Source: Virgibacillus necropolis
GTDB taxonomy: Bacteria; Bacillota; Bacilli; Bacillales; Amphibacillaceae
NCBI RefSeq assembly: GCF_002224365.1
Contig: NZ_CP022437.1
Span: 248,001 to 312,000, forward strand
DNA: 64,000 nucleotides
Direction: 5' to 3'
The notes below the pieces were generated by a model. The model was not told the origin of the DNA and made no database searches. It saw only the letters and a program-made list of their open reading frames with translations. The position numbers and the translations under genes are program-made. This document shows, piece after piece, positions 8,969 to 21,510 of the stretch. Position 1 is the first letter of the stretch. Every line of letters starts with the position of its first letter.

Positions 8969-9114
8969 AGAAAAGCGAAGGCGACTGTTCAGAAGCTGAC
9001 GCATAAGCAAGGAACCGTAGAATGCACGGGCTTAGCATTCGGAGTGTTCATTGCTTATGACGACAACTTCTAGGAGCCGCAGCTGGATCAAGAAAAGCGG
9101 AGGCGACTGTTTTG
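8969..9114 (+). repeat. Family B structured repeat, copy 1
   Basis: AGAAAAGCGAAGGCGACTG opens the element. AGAAG/CTTCT and GCATAAGCAA/TTGCTTATG form nested stems around a variable inner hairpin (AATGC...GCATT), and TAGGAGCCGCAGCTGGATCA closes it. A second element head (AGAAAAGCGGAGGCGACTG) follows directly. It occupies the rsmA-yabG spacer. Confidence 0.75.
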
Positions 9115-9160
9115 GGGTGACACGAATAAAGCCATTACCTCCAATTGGAAGTAACAGCTA

Positions 9161-10598
<1,438 letters not shown>

Positions 10599-10622
10599 TT
10601 TAACTTCCTCTTTTCAGGTCAG

Positions 10623-10696
10623 TTTAGAAAAGCGCCATTCGCCTTGCCCTAATAGTGAATAGCGAAGTTTTTCTTACACTGGCGTTTCCTTAAAAC
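10623..10696. repeat. Decayed inverted-repeat block before rnmV
   Basis: TTTAGAAAAGCGCCA pairs loosely with TGGCGTTTCCTTAAA, with TTCGC...GCGAA inside. The AGAAAAGCG opening matches repeat families A and B. There is one copy here and no coding potential. Confidence 0.4.
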
Positions 10697-10702
10697 TCAC
10701 AA

Positions 10703-10741
10703 AAAGTAATGCTCCTACCATTTTATCATGGCAAGAGCATT
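10703..10741 (-). terminator. Terminator after yabE
   Basis: On the minus strand ATGCTCTTGCCAT and ATGGTAGGAGCAT form a near-perfect stem followed by TACTTTTTG, 12 bp beyond the yabE stop. Confidence 0.7.
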
Positions 10742-10752
10742 TATATCATGTA

Positions 10753-12063
10753 TTAATTTAAAATGGTAACTTTCACAGTTCGTCGTCCAAAGGCTAATGC
10801 TGCACTTTTACTAGGAAAATGTATATCGATGCGATTTCCATTTATACTTCCACCTGTATCTGCTGCTACATATTCACCATAACCCTCAATATGTACATGT
10901 GTACCTAGTGGAATCACACTAGGGTCAACCGCGATTACTTTAGCATTTGGATTTGCATTTAAGTTTATACCGGTCGCAGTATGACCTGAGCATCCTGCAC
11001 ACCCTGCTGTATACGCACTGGCAGACATGTATAATACTTTCCCGTTTGATTTTTCACTTTTTTGTTCTTTTTTTGGTTCTGCCTTAGGTTCTTGTTTCGG
11101 TTCTGGTGCTTGTTTCCGCTCTGGTGCTGATTCTTGTTTCGGCTTTGGTGCTGGTTCTTTTTTCTCTGTACTAGCCAACGTTACAAGCTCTGTTTGTTCC
11201 TCGAAAACTTTTGTGCCGATTGCAACTACTTTAGCTTTGCTTTCTTCTTTTACTTCTTCATTTACTAATTTTCTACTAACTTCTTTACCATTTTCTTTTA
11301 TCACTTCATATGTCTTTATAACCGTTCCTTCACTGCCTTCTGCAACCACTCGTTCCTTACCTTTAGCAAGTGAACTGTCTTCTTTTTGCTTCGTATCAAA
11401 GGCAACCGCTTCTTCAACCTCAACTTCGGACTTTTCCACTTGGGTAATGTTAATTGATGAATCTGCAGAAACTTGATCTTGTTTATCAACGTTCAGTTTA
11501 TCTAGATCTTTTACTGTAATATTATTAGATTTTAATAATTGCCCTACCGTTCCACCTGTAGTCCAGAATTTCTGTTCTTTCCCACCAACATTTACTGCAA
11601 CTTGGAATGCCTTATTTATTGTTAGCTCAAGGCCTTCTACAATTTTATCTTCTTCCTTATGTGATACTTTATCATGGTTGGTTAACGTTAGATTGTTTTC
11701 CGTTAAAAAATCACCAACTGTATCAGCAAATGTATGAAATTCTTTTTCACTTCCGTCAATCTTAACCATTACTTGAGTTGATTGTTTGTATGTAATTTTC
11801 ATGCCATCTTTGATTTCTGTATTACCTGTATGTGAAATTGCATCATGTTGGCTAACAACAATACCCACTTCTTTAAGCAGTTCATCTACCGTATTCGCAT
11901 GCGTGTTCACTGTTTCTTTTTTCCCATCGTCCATTACGACTACTTCTGCTTTTGTAGCTTCCATTACTACTAAGCTAGAAAAAATGACAAGTGCTAAAAC
12001 ACCAATACTTGAAATAACCAGCTTCAGTTTCGATGCCGGCAATAGCTTTGAAATAATCTTCAT
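10753..12063 (-). CDS. yabE: YabE: DUF348/G5/3D-domain cell-wall protein
   Basis: A 436-residue exported protein. An N-terminal membrane segment (about 13-32) is followed by three DUF348 repeats (about 40-80, 95-140 and 150-195), a G5 domain (about 215-295), a Pro/Lys/Glu-rich linker (about 300-340) and a C-terminal 3D domain. The 3D domain shows the Asp signature in VAADTGGSINGNRIDIHFPS. The family is a cell-wall hydrolase resembling resuscitation-promoting factors; peptidoglycan cleavage is inferred from the family. The length matches B. subtilis YabE. It lies alone between tatD and rnmV with its own terminator. Confidence 0.95.
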   Translation of the reverse strand: MKIISKLLPASKLKLVISSIGVLALVIFSSLVVMEATKAEVVVMDDGKKETVNTHANTVDELLKEVGIVVSQHDAISHTGNTEIKDGMKITYKQSTQVMVKIDGSEKEFHTFADTVGDFLTENNLTLTNHDKVSHKEEDKIVEGLELTINKAFQVAVNVGGKEQKFWTTGGTVGQLLKSNNITVKDLDKLNVDKQDQVSADSSINITQVEKSEVEVEEAVAFDTKQKEDSSLAKGKERVVAEGSEGTVIKTYEVIKENGKEVSRKLVNEEVKEESKAKVVAIGTKVFEEQTELVTLASTEKKEPAPKPKQESAPERKQAPEPKQEPKAEPKKEQKSEKSNGKVLYMSASAYTAGCAGCSGHTATGINLNANPNAKVIAVDPSVIPLGTHVHIEGYGEYVAADTGGSINGNRIDIHFPSKSAALAFGRRTVKVTILN

Positions 12064-12231
12064 GCTTTTTGCCTCCCCTTTTATCGACTTTGATTATATA
12101 AACAGATATATGTTAAGTCAAAGTATATAGGGTTACGGTTTCTTTACAATTGGGTTACAAATAATAACTCTGTAATTTAAAATGCACCATTTTCCCGTCA
12201 ACTCTAGCACAGGGAAGGTAGTATAAATACT

Positions 12232-12262
12232 AAAAAAGAGACAGAAATAGCTCCTGCCTCTT
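12232..12262 (-). terminator. Terminator after tatD
   Basis: On the minus strand AAGAGGCAG and CTGTCTCTT form a stem with a 9-nt loop followed by TTTTAG. It ends the tatD transcript before the yabE promoter region. Confidence 0.7.
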
Positions 12263-12302
12263 CATATTAGGTAATTTTCACCTATATTATTACAACATTA
12301 TA

Positions 12303-13067
12303 TTACAACCTGAAAAAACGACGGGCATTTTCCGTAGTTACTTTACTTAATTCTTCTACTGAGATATTTCGTAATTCAGCTATCTTTTCAGCTACTAATG
12401 TTACATAACTAGGTTCATTTCGTTTTCCGCGATTTGGATGTGGTGCAAGAAATGGTGCATCTGTCTCCACAAGTAAACGATCTAGTGGAACTTCTACTGC
12501 TACCTCTTTTGGGTCAGTAGCGTTTCTAAATGTTACTGGGCCACCAAGTGAAATATAAAAGTTCATATCTAAACACGATTGGATGTATTTAACTGTATCG
12601 TTATAGCAATGCATGATACCACCAACTTCATTTGCATTTTCTTCTTGTAAGATAGTAATGATATCCTCCGTTGCTTCACGATTATGGATAATAATTGGCA
12701 TATTTACTTTTTTAGCTAGTTGGATTTGTTTTCGGAAAACTTCTTTTTGAACATCCTTTGGAGATTTGTCCCAGTGGTAGTCAAGTCCCATTTCCCCAAT
12801 CGCAACCACTTTCGGATGTGTAGAAAGTTCTTCAATCCAAGCCAAATCCTCATCTGTCATATCGATTGCATCTACAGGGTGCCATCCAACTGCAGCATAG
12901 ATCGTATCATATTGTTCAGCTATTTCGATTGCTAGTGGAATGGTTTCCCTATCAAAACCAACAACCACCATTTGGGTAACTCCAGCATCGAACGCCCGTT
13001 TAATGACTTCTTCTCTGTCTGGTTCAAACTGTCTTGCATTTAAATGAACATGAGTATCGAATAACAT
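12303..13067 (-). CDS. tatD: TatD family metal-dependent DNase
   Basis: A 254-residue TIM-barrel hydrolase of the TatD/YabD family with a two-metal site. Visible ligands are the N-terminal FDTHVHLN (HxH), the Glu in AIGEMGLDYHW, the His of IIHNREA and of IMHCYND, and the Asp in VETDAPFLAPHPNRGKRNEP. The family has 3'-5' DNase activity; the physiological role in Bacillus is not settled. It follows metG with a hairpin between them, as in B. subtilis. Confidence 0.95.
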   Translation of the reverse strand: MLFDTHVHLNARQFEPDREEVIKRAFDAGVTQMVVVGFDRETIPLAIEIAEQYDTIYAAVGWHPVDAIDMTDEDLAWIEELSTHPKVVAIGEMGLDYHWDKSPKDVQKEVFRKQIQLAKKVNMPIIIHNREATEDIITILQEENANEVGGIMHCYNDTVKYIQSCLDMNFYISLGGPVTFRNATDPKEVAVEVPLDRLLVETDAPFLAPHPNRGKRNEPSYVTLVAEKIAELRNISVEELSKVTTENARRFFRL

Positions 13068-13083
13068 GTAACTATCACTCCTT

Positions 13084-13124
13084 AAAGTAAAAGTCTGGCT
13101 TCTTTAACGCTAAGAGGCCAGACT
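13084..13124 (-). terminator. Terminator or attenuator between metG and tatD
   Basis: On the minus strand AGTCTGGC and GCCAGACT pair with a smaller CTT/AAG stem inside, followed by TTTACTTT. The tail is imperfect, so partial readthrough into tatD is plausible. Confidence 0.6.
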
Positions 13125-13135
13125 TCATCAATTTT

Positions 13136-15112
<1,977 letters not shown>

Positions 15113-15313
15113 CTAATTCATATCCATCACAATTCGATTTGAAAAACTATTACTATTGTAGCGATTTTATCATAAGATTTCCATTATCCAGTAATCAATA
15201 CTACAAATAATGATTAAAATAGATATGCTTTTACGTGCAAAAACGACAATTAATAACTCTTTTTAGTTAAAAACTTAATTTTCCAATTTGTTTTTATTTT
15301 GGATTAAAATTGA

Positions 15314-15372
15314 TTGACACTTATGGGAATAGTTGGTACTATATTCCTAGAAACATGTCGGATATTGACGAA
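15314..15372 (+). promoter_or_regulatory. abrB promoter with tandem Spo0A boxes
   Basis: TTGACA (15314-15319), 17 nt and TACTAT (15337-15342) form a sigma-A promoter. Downstream, TGTCGGA (15356) and TGACGAA (15366) start exactly 10 bp apart and resemble the 0A-box TGTCGAA, placing them at about +7 to +23. B. subtilis abrB has the same design, with Spo0A~P bound downstream of the start site. In the rest of the 15095-15405 spacer I recognise nothing. Confidence 0.75.
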
Positions 15373-15405
15373 TAAGGTCTTTTACCTTCAGAAGGGAGAA
15401 TAAAA

Positions 15406-15684
15406 ATGAAGTCTACTGGAATTGTCCGCAAGGTTGATGAACTTGGTCGAGTAGTTATCCCAATTGAACTTAGACGAACACTTGATATTCATGAAAAAGA
15501 TGCTTTGGAGATCTATGTCGATACAGATAAAATCGTTTTAAAAAAATATAAACCAAGCATGACTTGTCAAATTACTGGTGAAACCTCTGAAAATAATTTA
15601 TCATTAGCTAACGGAAAATTAACGCTCAGCCCTGATGGAGCAAAAGATCTAATCAAAGAAATACAAACACGGTTTAACGTATAA
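15406..15684 (+). CDS. abrB: Transition-state regulator AbrB
   Basis: A 92-residue AbrB. The N-terminal swapped-hairpin DNA-binding domain begins MKSTGIVRKVDELGRVVIPI, and the C-terminal half (about 55-92) is the multimerisation domain. AbrB represses stationary-phase genes in exponential growth and is itself shut off by Spo0A~P. AGAAGGGAG lies 8 nt before ATG. The gene is one of the few plus-strand genes left of the origin, divergent from metG. The spoVG promoter with its AT-box in this window is a likely target. Confidence 0.97.
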   Translation: MKSTGIVRKVDELGRVVIPIELRRTLDIHEKDALEIYVDTDKIVLKKYKPSMTCQITGETSENNLSLANGKLTLSPDGAKDLIKEIQTRFNV

Positions 15685-15702
15685 AATTATTACTCCATGT
15701 GC

Positions 15703-15745
15703 AAAAAGGGATTGACGCGTTACATCATTAACGTCAGTTCCTTTT
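15703..15745. terminator. Shared terminator between abrB and rsmI
   Basis: AAAAAGGGATTGACG pairs with CGTCAGTTCCTTTT around a 13-nt loop. T- and A-rich flanks allow it to serve both convergent genes. Confidence 0.7.
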
Positions 15746-15746
15746 C

Positions 15747-16622
15747 TTATTCTTCTATATGATAGGTTTGATAGACTTCCCGCTTAGGTATTTTTCTTTC
15801 AACGGCAACTTTTTTAATTGCCTCTTTACTTGATATACTTTCTTCCTCCATATAATAGGTTACGTGTTCGACTACAGATAGATGGCTCCACCATAGTGTC
15901 TCTGGAGATGAAAGGTCTTCTTTACTACCCTCGACAACAATGCAAAACTCTCCTCGTAGCTCCGTTTGCTCAATCCATTCAACAACTTCACTTATAGATC
16001 CACGAACATACTCTTCAAATCGTTTTGTTAACTCCCTAGCAAGGGTCAATTTCCGATCGCCAAACTGTTCATAAATCGCTGCTATCGTTTCTTTCAATCG
16101 ATGTGGAGATTCATAAAATAATAGGGTTGCTTGCATGGACTTTAATCGTTCTAGCTCTTTTAGCCTGTCCTTCTTTTTTCTAGGCAAAAATCCGTAGAAT
16201 AAAAATTCATTCGTCGGTAACCCTGAGCCTATCAATGCACACAATGCCGCATTTGCTCCAGGTAAAACAACAACAGGAATTGCTGCTTCGACTGCCGATT
16301 GAACCATTTCATATCCTGGATCAGAAATCCCAGGCATTCCTGCGTCACTTACAAAAGCTATTGATTCACCGTTTTCTAGTCGCCCTAGTAACTGTTCCTC
16401 GCGTGATTCTTTATTATGTTCATGATAGCTAATCATCGATGTGCTAATGTCAAAATGCGTCAATAATTTTTTTGTATTACGTGTGTCTTCTGCAGCAATT
16501 AAAGAAGCTGATTGTAACACCTTTAATGCACGGAATGTAATATCTTCTAGATTGCCTATTGGTGTTGGAACAATATATACCGTTCCTTTTTCGGTTGATT
16601 CAAAGCTTTTTTGCGTCTTCAT
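15747..16622 (-). CDS. rsmI: 16S rRNA (cytidine-1402-2'-O)-methyltransferase
   Basis: A 291-residue tetrapyrrole-methylase-fold enzyme (YabC). It 2'-O-methylates C1402 in the decoding centre of 16S rRNA. Seen are YIVPTPIGNLEDITFRALKVL, AAEDTRNTKKLL, the SAM-pocket VSDAGMPGISDPG and PGANAALCALIGSGLP. The start has GAGGTGGG 5 nt upstream and lies 23 nt inside yazA. yabB, yazA and rsmI overlap one another and form a tightly coupled operon. Confidence 0.97.
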   Translation of the reverse strand: MKTQKSFESTEKGTVYIVPTPIGNLEDITFRALKVLQSASLIAAEDTRNTKKLLTHFDISTSMISYHEHNKESREEQLLGRLENGESIAFVSDAGMPGISDPGYEMVQSAVEAAIPVVVLPGANAALCALIGSGLPTNEFLFYGFLPRKKKDRLKELERLKSMQATLLFYESPHRLKETIAAIYEQFGDRKLTLARELTKRFEEYVRGSISEVVEWIEQTELRGEFCIVVEGSKEDLSSPETLWWSHLSVVEHVTYYMEEESISSKEAIKKVAVERKIPKREVYQTYHIEE

Positions 16623-16893
16623 TTTGTCCCACCTCTTGTTTCTTCAACGAGATCAAATGCTCTTTTTCACTTCTTTTAAGCTGTTTAATAGCATATTCCC
16701 TTTTTAGTGCTTCCTCTTTTGTCTGAAATTGTTCGACATATTCAACTTGGAAAGGACCACGACCTCGTGTATATTTTGCTCCTTTACCACTTTCATGCAT
16801 GTGTAACCGATTTGCTAAATCGTTTGTGTATCCCGTATATAATGTTGTATCCTTACATTTTAAAATATAAACGACATGGTTATTTTCTTCCAT
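16600..16893 (-). CDS. yazA: GIY-YIG domain protein YazA
   Basis: A 97-residue single-domain GIY-YIG protein of the UPF0213/YazA family. The motif pair appears as VYILKC...LYTGYT, followed by the conserved Arg in [20 protein letters not shown] and the Glu in [16 protein letters not shown]. The fold suggests endonuclease chemistry, but the physiological substrate is unknown. It overlaps yabB by 14 nt and rsmI by 23 nt, an arrangement shared with B. subtilis, so translation is probably coupled. Confidence 0.93.
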   Translation of the reverse strand: MEENNHVVYILKCKDTTLYTGYTNDLANRLHMHESGKGAKYTRGRGPFQVEYVEQFQTKEEALKREYAIKQLKRSEKEHLISLKKQEVGQNEDAKKL

Positions 16894-17626
16894 ATATAAT
16901 TTCCTTAGCTTCTATTGTATAAGTACTATCTTCTTCATAGATATATAAAGGTGGTAAAATAGTAAGGTCGGCCTTCCCGTCTCGAATTCCTTCAATTAAT
17001 AGCATGTTTGCTTCTCGTCCCTTTTTAGGATAAACAAGCCGCATTCGTTTTGGTTCAAGCTTGTATTTACGGAACAAGGTAAGGATATCAACAAGTCTAC
17101 CCGGCCGGTGGACCATCGATACCTTGCCCCCGGGTCGAACATGTAATTTGCATGCTTTTACAACATCCTCTAACGTGCAATACACCTCGTGACGTGCAAT
17201 AGTCAGATAGTCATTTTTATTTTGCTCTGTTCTTGCTGGTGTTTTGAAATAGGGTGGATTACACGTGACAACATCAAATGTACTATGCCCCAATTTATCT
17301 TGCATACGAGTTAGATCCCCATGCAGCATAGTAATTTTATCGTGCAATTTATTTAATTGTAAACTACGTGTTGCCATATCATATAACCGCTCCTGAATTT
17401 CAACCCCCGTTATGTGGGCATGAGATCGTCTTGATAATAGAAGTGGAATAACACCATTACCACTACAAAGGTCTAATATATTACCCCTTTTAATTGGGAC
17501 ATAACTAAAATGCGCCAGTAACACGGCATCAAGTGAAAAAGAGAACACGGTCGGACTTTGAATGATCTGCATATCATTTTCTTTCAATAAATAATCAATC
17601 CGTTCATCGTCAAATAACTGTACCAT
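16880..17626 (-). CDS. yabB: tRNA1(Val) (adenine-37-N6)-methyltransferase-like protein YabB
   Basis: A 248-residue class I methyltransferase related to TrmN6. The SAM motif is [19 protein letters not shown] with the acidic GVEIQERL strand, and the catalytic NPPY motif is in [13 protein letters not shown], typical of adenine N6 methylation. Modification of A37 in a tRNA is inferred from the family. It heads the yabB-yazA-rsmI operon. Upstream, a terminator isolates it from yabA. Confidence 0.9.
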   Translation of the reverse strand: MVQLFDDERIDYLLKENDMQIIQSPTVFSFSLDAVLLAHFSYVPIKRGNILDLCSGNGVIPLLLSRRSHAHITGVEIQERLYDMATRSLQLNKLHDKITMLHGDLTRMQDKLGHSTFDVVTCNPPYFKTPARTEQNKNDYLTIARHEVYCTLEDVVKACKLHVRPGGKVSMVHRPGRLVDILTLFRKYKLEPKRMRLVYPKKGREANMLLIEGIRDGKADLTILPPLYIYEEDSTYTIEAKEIIYGRK

Positions 17627-17654
17627 TACGCTAAATCCTTTCTATTTCTATGTA

Positions 17655-17698
17655 AGAAAAGCTGTCTCTTTTGTCATAATAAAGACAACGAGACAGCT
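17655..17698 (-). terminator. Terminator after yabA
   Basis: On the minus strand AGCTGTCTC and GAGACAGCT, with inner TTGTC/GACAA pairing, are followed by TTTTCTTAC. It ends the tmk-to-yabA transcript. Confidence 0.8.
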
Positions 17699-17707
17699 GT
17701 AACTAGC

Positions 17708-18064
17708 TTATTTATTCTTATTTAAAAACATCAAACAAAATAGACAATCTTCATCTTGTCTTGGACTACCAAAATGAACATTACAAATATGAAAACCTTC
17801 TTCATACAATCGCGCTAAGTTATCATACCCTTCACCAGGTATTTCATTAGCAACATGACTCTCATCTGTTTCTTCATCGTTTGTTTCACTACCATCCAAC
17901 CGATTGCGAAGATGATGATTTTCAATTGAAAGTCGATTGTTTTCTTCGAGCATGTTACCTAGATGTTCCTTTAAATCACCTAGTTGCTCGTAAAGTTCGC
18001 CTATTCTTTTTTCCATATCCGATACCTGCTCAAAAACTTCTCGTTTGTTCACGCCTTCATACAC
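17708..18064 (-). CDS. yabA: Replication initiation control protein YabA
   Basis: A 118-residue YabA. It binds DnaA and DnaN and keeps initiation from oriC in check. The N-terminal half is a leucine-zipper coiled coil (about 8-60, [20 protein letters not shown]). The C-terminal zinc-binding part has His and Cys in FHICNVHFG and the CLFC pair. The length is normal. It follows ricT by 4 nt, so it is co-expressed with holB and the Ric protein. Both targets, DnaA and DnaN, are encoded about 37 kb away at the origin. Confidence 0.95.
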   Translation of the reverse strand: MYEGVNKREVFEQVSDMEKRIGELYEQLGDLKEHLGNMLEENNRLSIENHHLRNRLDGSETNDEETDESHVANEIPGEGYDNLARLYEEGFHICNVHFGSPRQDEDCLFCLMFLNKNK

Positions 18065-18068
18065 CCCA

Positions 18069-18896
18069 CTATTCTGTGGCTTGCGCTTTAATTATTCCTT
18101 CATCAATTAACTCATCTAACGTATATTCGATTACACGTTCTTTTTCAGGAATTTCAATTTGTACGACACGTTCAAGCATGTTCATACCAACTACTTTTCC
18201 TTTACCAAATGGCGTCTTAACTTTTTCTCCTAAATCTGGTAATGTGCGTTTCGCTGTTTCATAGTCATCATTTTCATACTTTAAACAACACATTAAACGT
18301 CCACATAACCCAGAAATTTTTGCAGGATTTAAAGATAGATTTTGATCTTTTGCCATTTTAATAGATACTGGTTCGAAATCACCTAAGAACGTTGAACAAC
18401 AAAGCATACGGCCACACGGTCCAATTCCGCCCAACATCTTCGCTTCATCCCGAACACCAATTTGACGTAATTCAATTCTTGTTTTGAATAAGGCAGCCAA
18501 ATCTTTTACTAGATTGCGAAAATCAACTCGTCCATCTGCCGTAAAATAAAAAATAATTTTATTTCGATCAAATGTATATTCTACCTCTACCAAATTCATA
18601 TCTAGTTTATGTTCGATAATCTTTTCAGCACATATTTGGAATGCTGTTTCCGACTGTTGTTGATTCTCTACAACCGACATTTTATCCTTTTCATCTGCTA
18701 GACGAATAACTTTTTTAAGAGGTAGAACAACATCTTCTTCGTCGACTTGTTTACTAGCAATGACGACTTTACCAAACTCAATACCTCGAACCGTTTCAAC
18801 GATGACATACCCATCTAAGATAATATCATGGTCTCCTGGATCAAAGTAATATATTTTACCCGCTTTTTTAAAACGAATACCAATAACCTCAATCAA
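18069..18896 (-). CDS. ricT: RicT (YaaT), PSP1-domain subunit of the Ric complex
   Basis: A 275-residue PSP1-domain protein. In B. subtilis RicT joins RicA and RicF in an Fe-S complex that promotes RNase Y-dependent mRNA maturation and affects sporulation, competence and biofilms. Paired cysteines are conspicuous in [12 protein letters not shown] and [15 protein letters not shown] and fit the known cluster ligands. The length is normal. It lies 6 nt after holB and 4 nt before yabA. ricA and ricF are not in this window. Confidence 0.95.
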   Translation of the reverse strand: MIEVIGIRFKKAGKIYYFDPGDHDIILDGYVIVETVRGIEFGKVVIASKQVDEEDVVLPLKKVIRLADEKDKMSVVENQQQSETAFQICAEKIIEHKLDMNLVEVEYTFDRNKIIFYFTADGRVDFRNLVKDLAALFKTRIELRQIGVRDEAKMLGGIGPCGRMLCCSTFLGDFEPVSIKMAKDQNLSLNPAKISGLCGRLMCCLKYENDDYETAKRTLPDLGEKVKTPFGKGKVVGMNMLERVVQIEIPEKERVIEYTLDELIDEGIIKAQATE

Positions 18897-18902
18897 TTTA
18901 GA

Positions 18903-19889
18903 TCACCTCTGTATATGAAGTGTAAGCTGTTCCATCACTAGTGTGGGATGAACATTCTGCTTTAACTTTCGTTTTGCCTGAAGGATGCTTTGTAGAATAG
19001 AAAGTAGTTTTGGTTGCGAAAAAAACAACGCTGCTTTCTCCAAACCCTCATCCTGTTTATAGTATAGCACCAATGCCTCATATTCTATATGGTAATAAAG
19101 AATATCCTTGAATGCTAACAGCAGTAAGTCTAGCCCTTGTTCTAGTTGACTTCTCTCTTTAAAGTGGACTAGCCACTGATTATGAATAGATAAGTATACT
19201 TCATCAGGCTTTACGATAAACATTTCTACCAATTGTACCACTAATTTTCTAGCCTGTGCAAACCACTCATCCTCACTTAACTTGATTGCTTCATCTAAAT
19301 TATTCGTTAAAGCAGCAACAAGGGCTCCATTACCTTCAGTTACTCCAGAATCTAGCAATTGTTTTTGAAATTGTACAGGATTTAATGGCTGTAAATCAAG
19401 GATCTGACAACGAGAACGAATGGTTGATAGAATAGATTGACTGTTTTCCGTAAGCATGACGGCAGTCGTTTCTATATTAGGTTCTTCTAAGAACTTCAAG
19501 ATACGGTTTGCAGCATTTGTAGTTAATGTATCAGCATCTTTTATGATATATACTTTCTTTGCCGATTCAAGTCCGCTGTATTTAAACTCTTTTTGGAGCT
19601 CGTCAATTTGTTCTTTTTTAATCGATAAGCCATCAGGTTCAACCCAATGAATATCTGGATGATTTCCAGAGTCAATTCGTTTACATGTCAGACAGTTATT
19701 ACAAGGGTCTCTATCAATTACATTTTCACAAAACAAAACCTTTGCAAGTAACCGTGCAATCGCTTCTTTTCCCGTACCACGTTCTCCTTGAATTAAGTAG
19801 GCATGGGAAATCCGGCTTTTCTGTATACTATTTGTCAATATCTTGCTTGTCAAAGGCTGAATTTCAGCTATTTCTGACCATGTATTCAT
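18903..19889 (-). CDS. holB: DNA polymerase III subunit delta'
   Basis: A 328-residue clamp-loader subunit. Seen are the Walker A-like GERGTGKEAIARLL, the zinc module in CENVIDRDPCNNCLTCKRI, and the SRC motif in IRSRCQILDLQPL. With delta and tau it loads the beta clamp. I chose ATG at 19889 (MNTWSEIAEIQP), which has GAGG 9 nt upstream. An earlier ATG would sit directly on that site. It follows yaaR by 23 bp in the tmk-darA-yaaR-holB operon. Confidence 0.95.
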   Translation of the reverse strand: MNTWSEIAEIQPLTSKILTNSIQKSRISHAYLIQGERGTGKEAIARLLAKVLFCENVIDRDPCNNCLTCKRIDSGNHPDIHWVEPDGLSIKKEQIDELQKEFKYSGLESAKKVYIIKDADTLTTNAANRILKFLEEPNIETTAVMLTENSQSILSTIRSRCQILDLQPLNPVQFQKQLLDSGVTEGNGALVAALTNNLDEAIKLSEDEWFAQARKLVVQLVEMFIVKPDEVYLSIHNQWLVHFKERSQLEQGLDLLLLAFKDILYYHIEYEALVLYYKQDEGLEKAALFFSQPKLLSILQSILQAKRKLKQNVHPTLVMEQLTLHIQR

Positions 19890-19912
19890 GCTTCCCATCC
19901 TCAATCTTATGG

Positions 19913-20353
19913 TTACGTATATAAATTAATTAATAGACCTTTAATCTCTCCAATTAACCCAAGCAGATCAATCGATTTCTTTTCTAGATTCATCAGTTCT
20001 TCTGTCAATTCGATTAGCCTTTCATCAATTTCCTTGACAATCGATAGCTTCTGATTACGACTTCCTAACCCAAAGCTATGTGACTGCTTTAAATCTAGTC
20101 CATTATAAACTGTTTCTTGAAGAAACCCTTTTACCATCCGCTTGAATTTCACAAGATCTTTAAATGAACGAAACCGTGCTAGCCTTTCACCCTGAACAGT
20201 GATACTTTTCATCAACATTTGAAGCTCTTGTGCCTTGAGCTTATGCGACTGTGTTTGCACCAGCCCATCAAATGATTGCTTACCTTCGAATGCTGATCGT
20301 GTTTGGTTATTTGTTGCGTCTAATTGTGAACGGAGATCATGACTAATTTTCAT
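19913..20353 (-). CDS. yaaR: YaaR family protein (DUF327)
   Basis: A 146-residue protein of the YaaR/DUF327 family. The sequence is mostly charged and helical with no transmembrane segment or known catalytic motif. Conserved family segments are LQMLMKSITVQGERLARFRSF and KFKRMVKGFLQETVYNG. The position between darA and holB is conserved in Bacillaceae. The function is unknown; membership in the replication/nucleotide operon is the only clue. A family B repeat separates it from darA. Confidence 0.88.
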   Translation of the reverse strand: MKISHDLRSQLDATNNQTRSAFEGKQSFDGLVQTQSHKLKAQELQMLMKSITVQGERLARFRSFKDLVKFKRMVKGFLQETVYNGLDLKQSHSFGLGSRNQKLSIVKEIDERLIELTEELMNLEKKSIDLLGLIGEIKGLLINLYT

Positions 20354-20370
20354 TATATTAGCCCCTTCGT

Positions 20371-20506
20371 CTTCGCTTTTCTTGTCTAGCTGCGCAGGCT
20401 ACCGACTCGAGACATAGTCAAGTGACACTCCGAGCACGATAGACCGTGTGCTCTACGGTTCCTTGCTTATGCGTCCGCTTCTGAACAGTCGCCTTCGCTT
20501 TTCTTT

Positions 20507-20507
<1 letters not shown>
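20371..20507 (-). repeat. Family B structured repeat, copy 2 (minus orientation)
   Basis: Read on the minus strand it starts AAGAAAAGCGAAGGCGACTG and ends CAGCTAGACAAGAAAAGCG, with GCATAAGCAAGG and a private inner hairpin (GAGCACACGGTC/ATCGTGCTC). Its first base touches the darA stop, placing it between two operon members. Confidence 0.75.
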
Positions 20508-20851
<344 letters not shown>

Positions 20852-20860
20852 TTATTTAAA

Positions 20861-21505
20861 TTATATTTTATAATCCTTAAACTGAATAAAACGTTCAATT
20901 TTTTTCATAACCTGTATGTTTACCTGCTCCAATGACTGTTCTGCATCAATAATTTGAATCCGTTTAGGAAACTTTTTCACGAGTAAATGATAGGCTTTAT
21001 ATACTTGTTCATGAAAATGAAGTTCCTCTAAATCTAAACGGTTCTTCTCTCTATCTTTATTCGCGATGATACGCTCTAATCCCTTTTTTGGTTCAATATC
21101 AAAAAATAATGTTAAATCAGGCATACAATTTTGAATAGCAAATTGGTTGATTGCGAACACCTCATCGATACCAAGACCTCTTGCATAACCTTGATAAGCT
21201 AAACTACTATCAATAAATCGATCACACAAAACAATTTTTCCTTGTTCTAATGCAGGTAAAACCTTCTCCATTAAATGCTGTCTTCTAGCAGCAGCGTACA
21301 ACAATGCCTCTGTCCGTGAATCCATTGCGGTATGTACCGGATCCAAAATAATATGTCTGATTTTCTCTGCTATTTCAATCCCACCTGGCTCGCGGGTTGC
21401 TAAAACATCAAAACCTTTTTCCAAAAGAGTTTGTTCCAGTAATTGAAGAACGGATGTTTTACCAGCGCCTTCTCCACCTTCAAGCGTAATAAAATATCCA
21501 CTCAC
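20861..21505 (-). CDS. tmk: Thymidylate kinase
   Basis: A 214-residue dTMP kinase. The P-loop is [16 protein letters not shown], the dTMP-binding DR motif is [18 protein letters not shown], and the lid has arginines in [17 protein letters not shown]. The length is standard. It starts 6 nt before the end of the upstream decarboxylase, implying cotranscription. With darA, yaaR and holB it forms a nucleotide/replication operon conserved in Bacillaceae. Confidence 0.97.
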   Translation of the reverse strand: MSGYFITLEGGEGAGKTSVLQLLEQTLLEKGFDVLATREPGGIEIAEKIRHIILDPVHTAMDSRTEALLYAAARRQHLMEKVLPALEQGKIVLCDRFIDSSLAYQGYARGLGIDEVFAINQFAIQNCMPDLTLFFDIEPKKGLERIIANKDREKNRLDLEELHFHEQVYKAYHLLVKKFPKRIQIIDAEQSLEQVNIQVMKKIERFIQFKDYKI

Positions 21506-21510
21506 GACGG

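Noticed and set aside
11027-11476. A 149-codon plus-strand open frame opposite yabE
   Set aside because: It is the antisense of the repetitive Pro/Glu/Lys linker of YabE, giving a Ser/Phe-rich peptide without a ribosome site.
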